From positions 620,001-684,000 of the forward strand of contig CADBXK010000001.1 in the NCBI GenBank assembly GCA_902798695.1: a DNA stretch of 64,000 bases, given 5' to 3'. The notes beneath the pieces are model-generated. The model was not told where the DNA came from, did no database searches, and worked only from the letters and a program-made list of their open reading frames with translations. Source of the DNA: Oscillospiraceae bacterium. GTDB lineage: Bacteria > Bacillota > Clostridia > Oscillospirales > Ruminococcaceae. A program made the position numbers and the translations under genes. Within the stretch, counting starts at the first letter, position 1. Each line of letters starts with the position of its first letter. Positions 63,883-64,000 of the stretch are shown here, piece after piece.

Positions 63883-64000
63883 TTAATTTTTAAAAACGCT
63901 TTTTGGTTCTGTTTTACAACCCTTTTTATATGCGCATATCTTATATTTTTCACTACAATCATCTATACAAACAGTAAAGCAATATATTCCATGTTTATCA
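63883..64000 (-). CDS. C-terminal end of a cysteine-rich protein (cut by the window edge)
   Basis: An open minus-strand frame enters at the right edge and stops with TAA at 63883-63885. The 38 visible residues include GIYCFTVCIDDCSEK and KICAYKKGCKTE, with five cysteines spaced as in a small metal-binding domain. A terminator hairpin follows at the right distance, which supports a real gene. Family not recognised from this fragment. Confidence 0.5.
   Translation of the reverse strand, partial: DKHGIYCFTVCIDDCSEKYKICAYKKGCKTEPKSVFKN

Noticed and set aside
1-64000. CRISPR arrays, insertion sequences, prophage genes
   Set aside because: No regularly spaced repeats, transposase, integrase or phage structural genes were found by reading; the tandem repeats at 7094 and 21767 lie inside coding genes.

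Overview
The window is AT-rich DNA of a low-GC Gram-positive bacterium, most likely a member of the Clostridia. Reasons: consensus TTGACA/TATAAT promoters, strong GGAGG ribosome sites, CCA-encoding tRNA genes, a pyruvate phosphate dikinase, a cysteine-rich J-like protein paired with a DUF5685-type protein, BspA-like repeats, and a clostridial-looking RpoB. No rRNA, CRISPR array, insertion sequence, integrase or phage gene was seen.

Left part (1-22 kb). rpoB runs off the left edge and has its own consensus promoter. After it come a TrkH/KtrB potassium channel, a sodium-coupled NSS transporter, a tiny Ser/Ala-repeat lipoprotein beside a broken copy of its start, a LytTR regulator with a nitroreductase and a flavin-reductase-like protein, an OmpR-type two-component pair with a lipoprotein and a membrane protein upstream, the DUF5685/J-like pair, pyruvate phosphate dikinase, and a methyltransferase plus two-domain glycosyltransferase operon.

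Middle (22-42 kb), mostly minus strand. There is a glutamine-type ABC importer with fused binding protein and permease, and a folate operon (folE, HD protein, folP, fused folB-folK). An AEC permease, a Rossmann-fold protein of unknown role, a 1007-residue propeller/Cache/MFS fusion and a calcium-type P-ATPase follow. Next is a TrpXYZ-like ABC transporter preceded by a complete attenuator: promoter, 17-codon Tyr-rich leader peptide, competing hairpins, terminator and a second small ORF. A secreted protein with a possible ADP-ribosyltransferase fold, a tRNA-Pro and a SHOCT-domain protein close the region.

Right part (42-64 kb). A plus-strand surface-glycan locus holds GT2 enzymes, a methyltransferase-GT2 fusion, a GtrII-like and two other multi-spanning GT-C-like proteins, a GtrB-like polyprenyl-phosphate glycosyltransferase, and GtrA-like and ArnE/F-like flippase candidates. 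It also holds a WecE aminotransferase with a WecD-like acetyltransferase. Embedded in it is a compact overlapping block: SDR reductase, split transketolase, acyl carrier protein, acyl-AMP ligase, LuxE-like acyl-protein synthetase and LuxC-like acyl reductase. An Sfp-type phosphopantetheinyl transferase that could activate the carrier protein lies 3.6 kb beyond it. The block looks like a route from a carboxylic acid through a carrier-bound acyl group to an aldehyde, then a ketol transfer and a reduction, probably to build an unusual glycan substituent. It and the attenuator are the strongest candidates for undescribed biology. A decayed yfhO remnant shows past rearrangement in the locus. The window ends with a metallophosphoesterase, an iron-sulfur membrane protein with a ferredoxin, tRNA-Arg, the phosphopantetheinyl transferase and the tail of a cysteine-rich protein.
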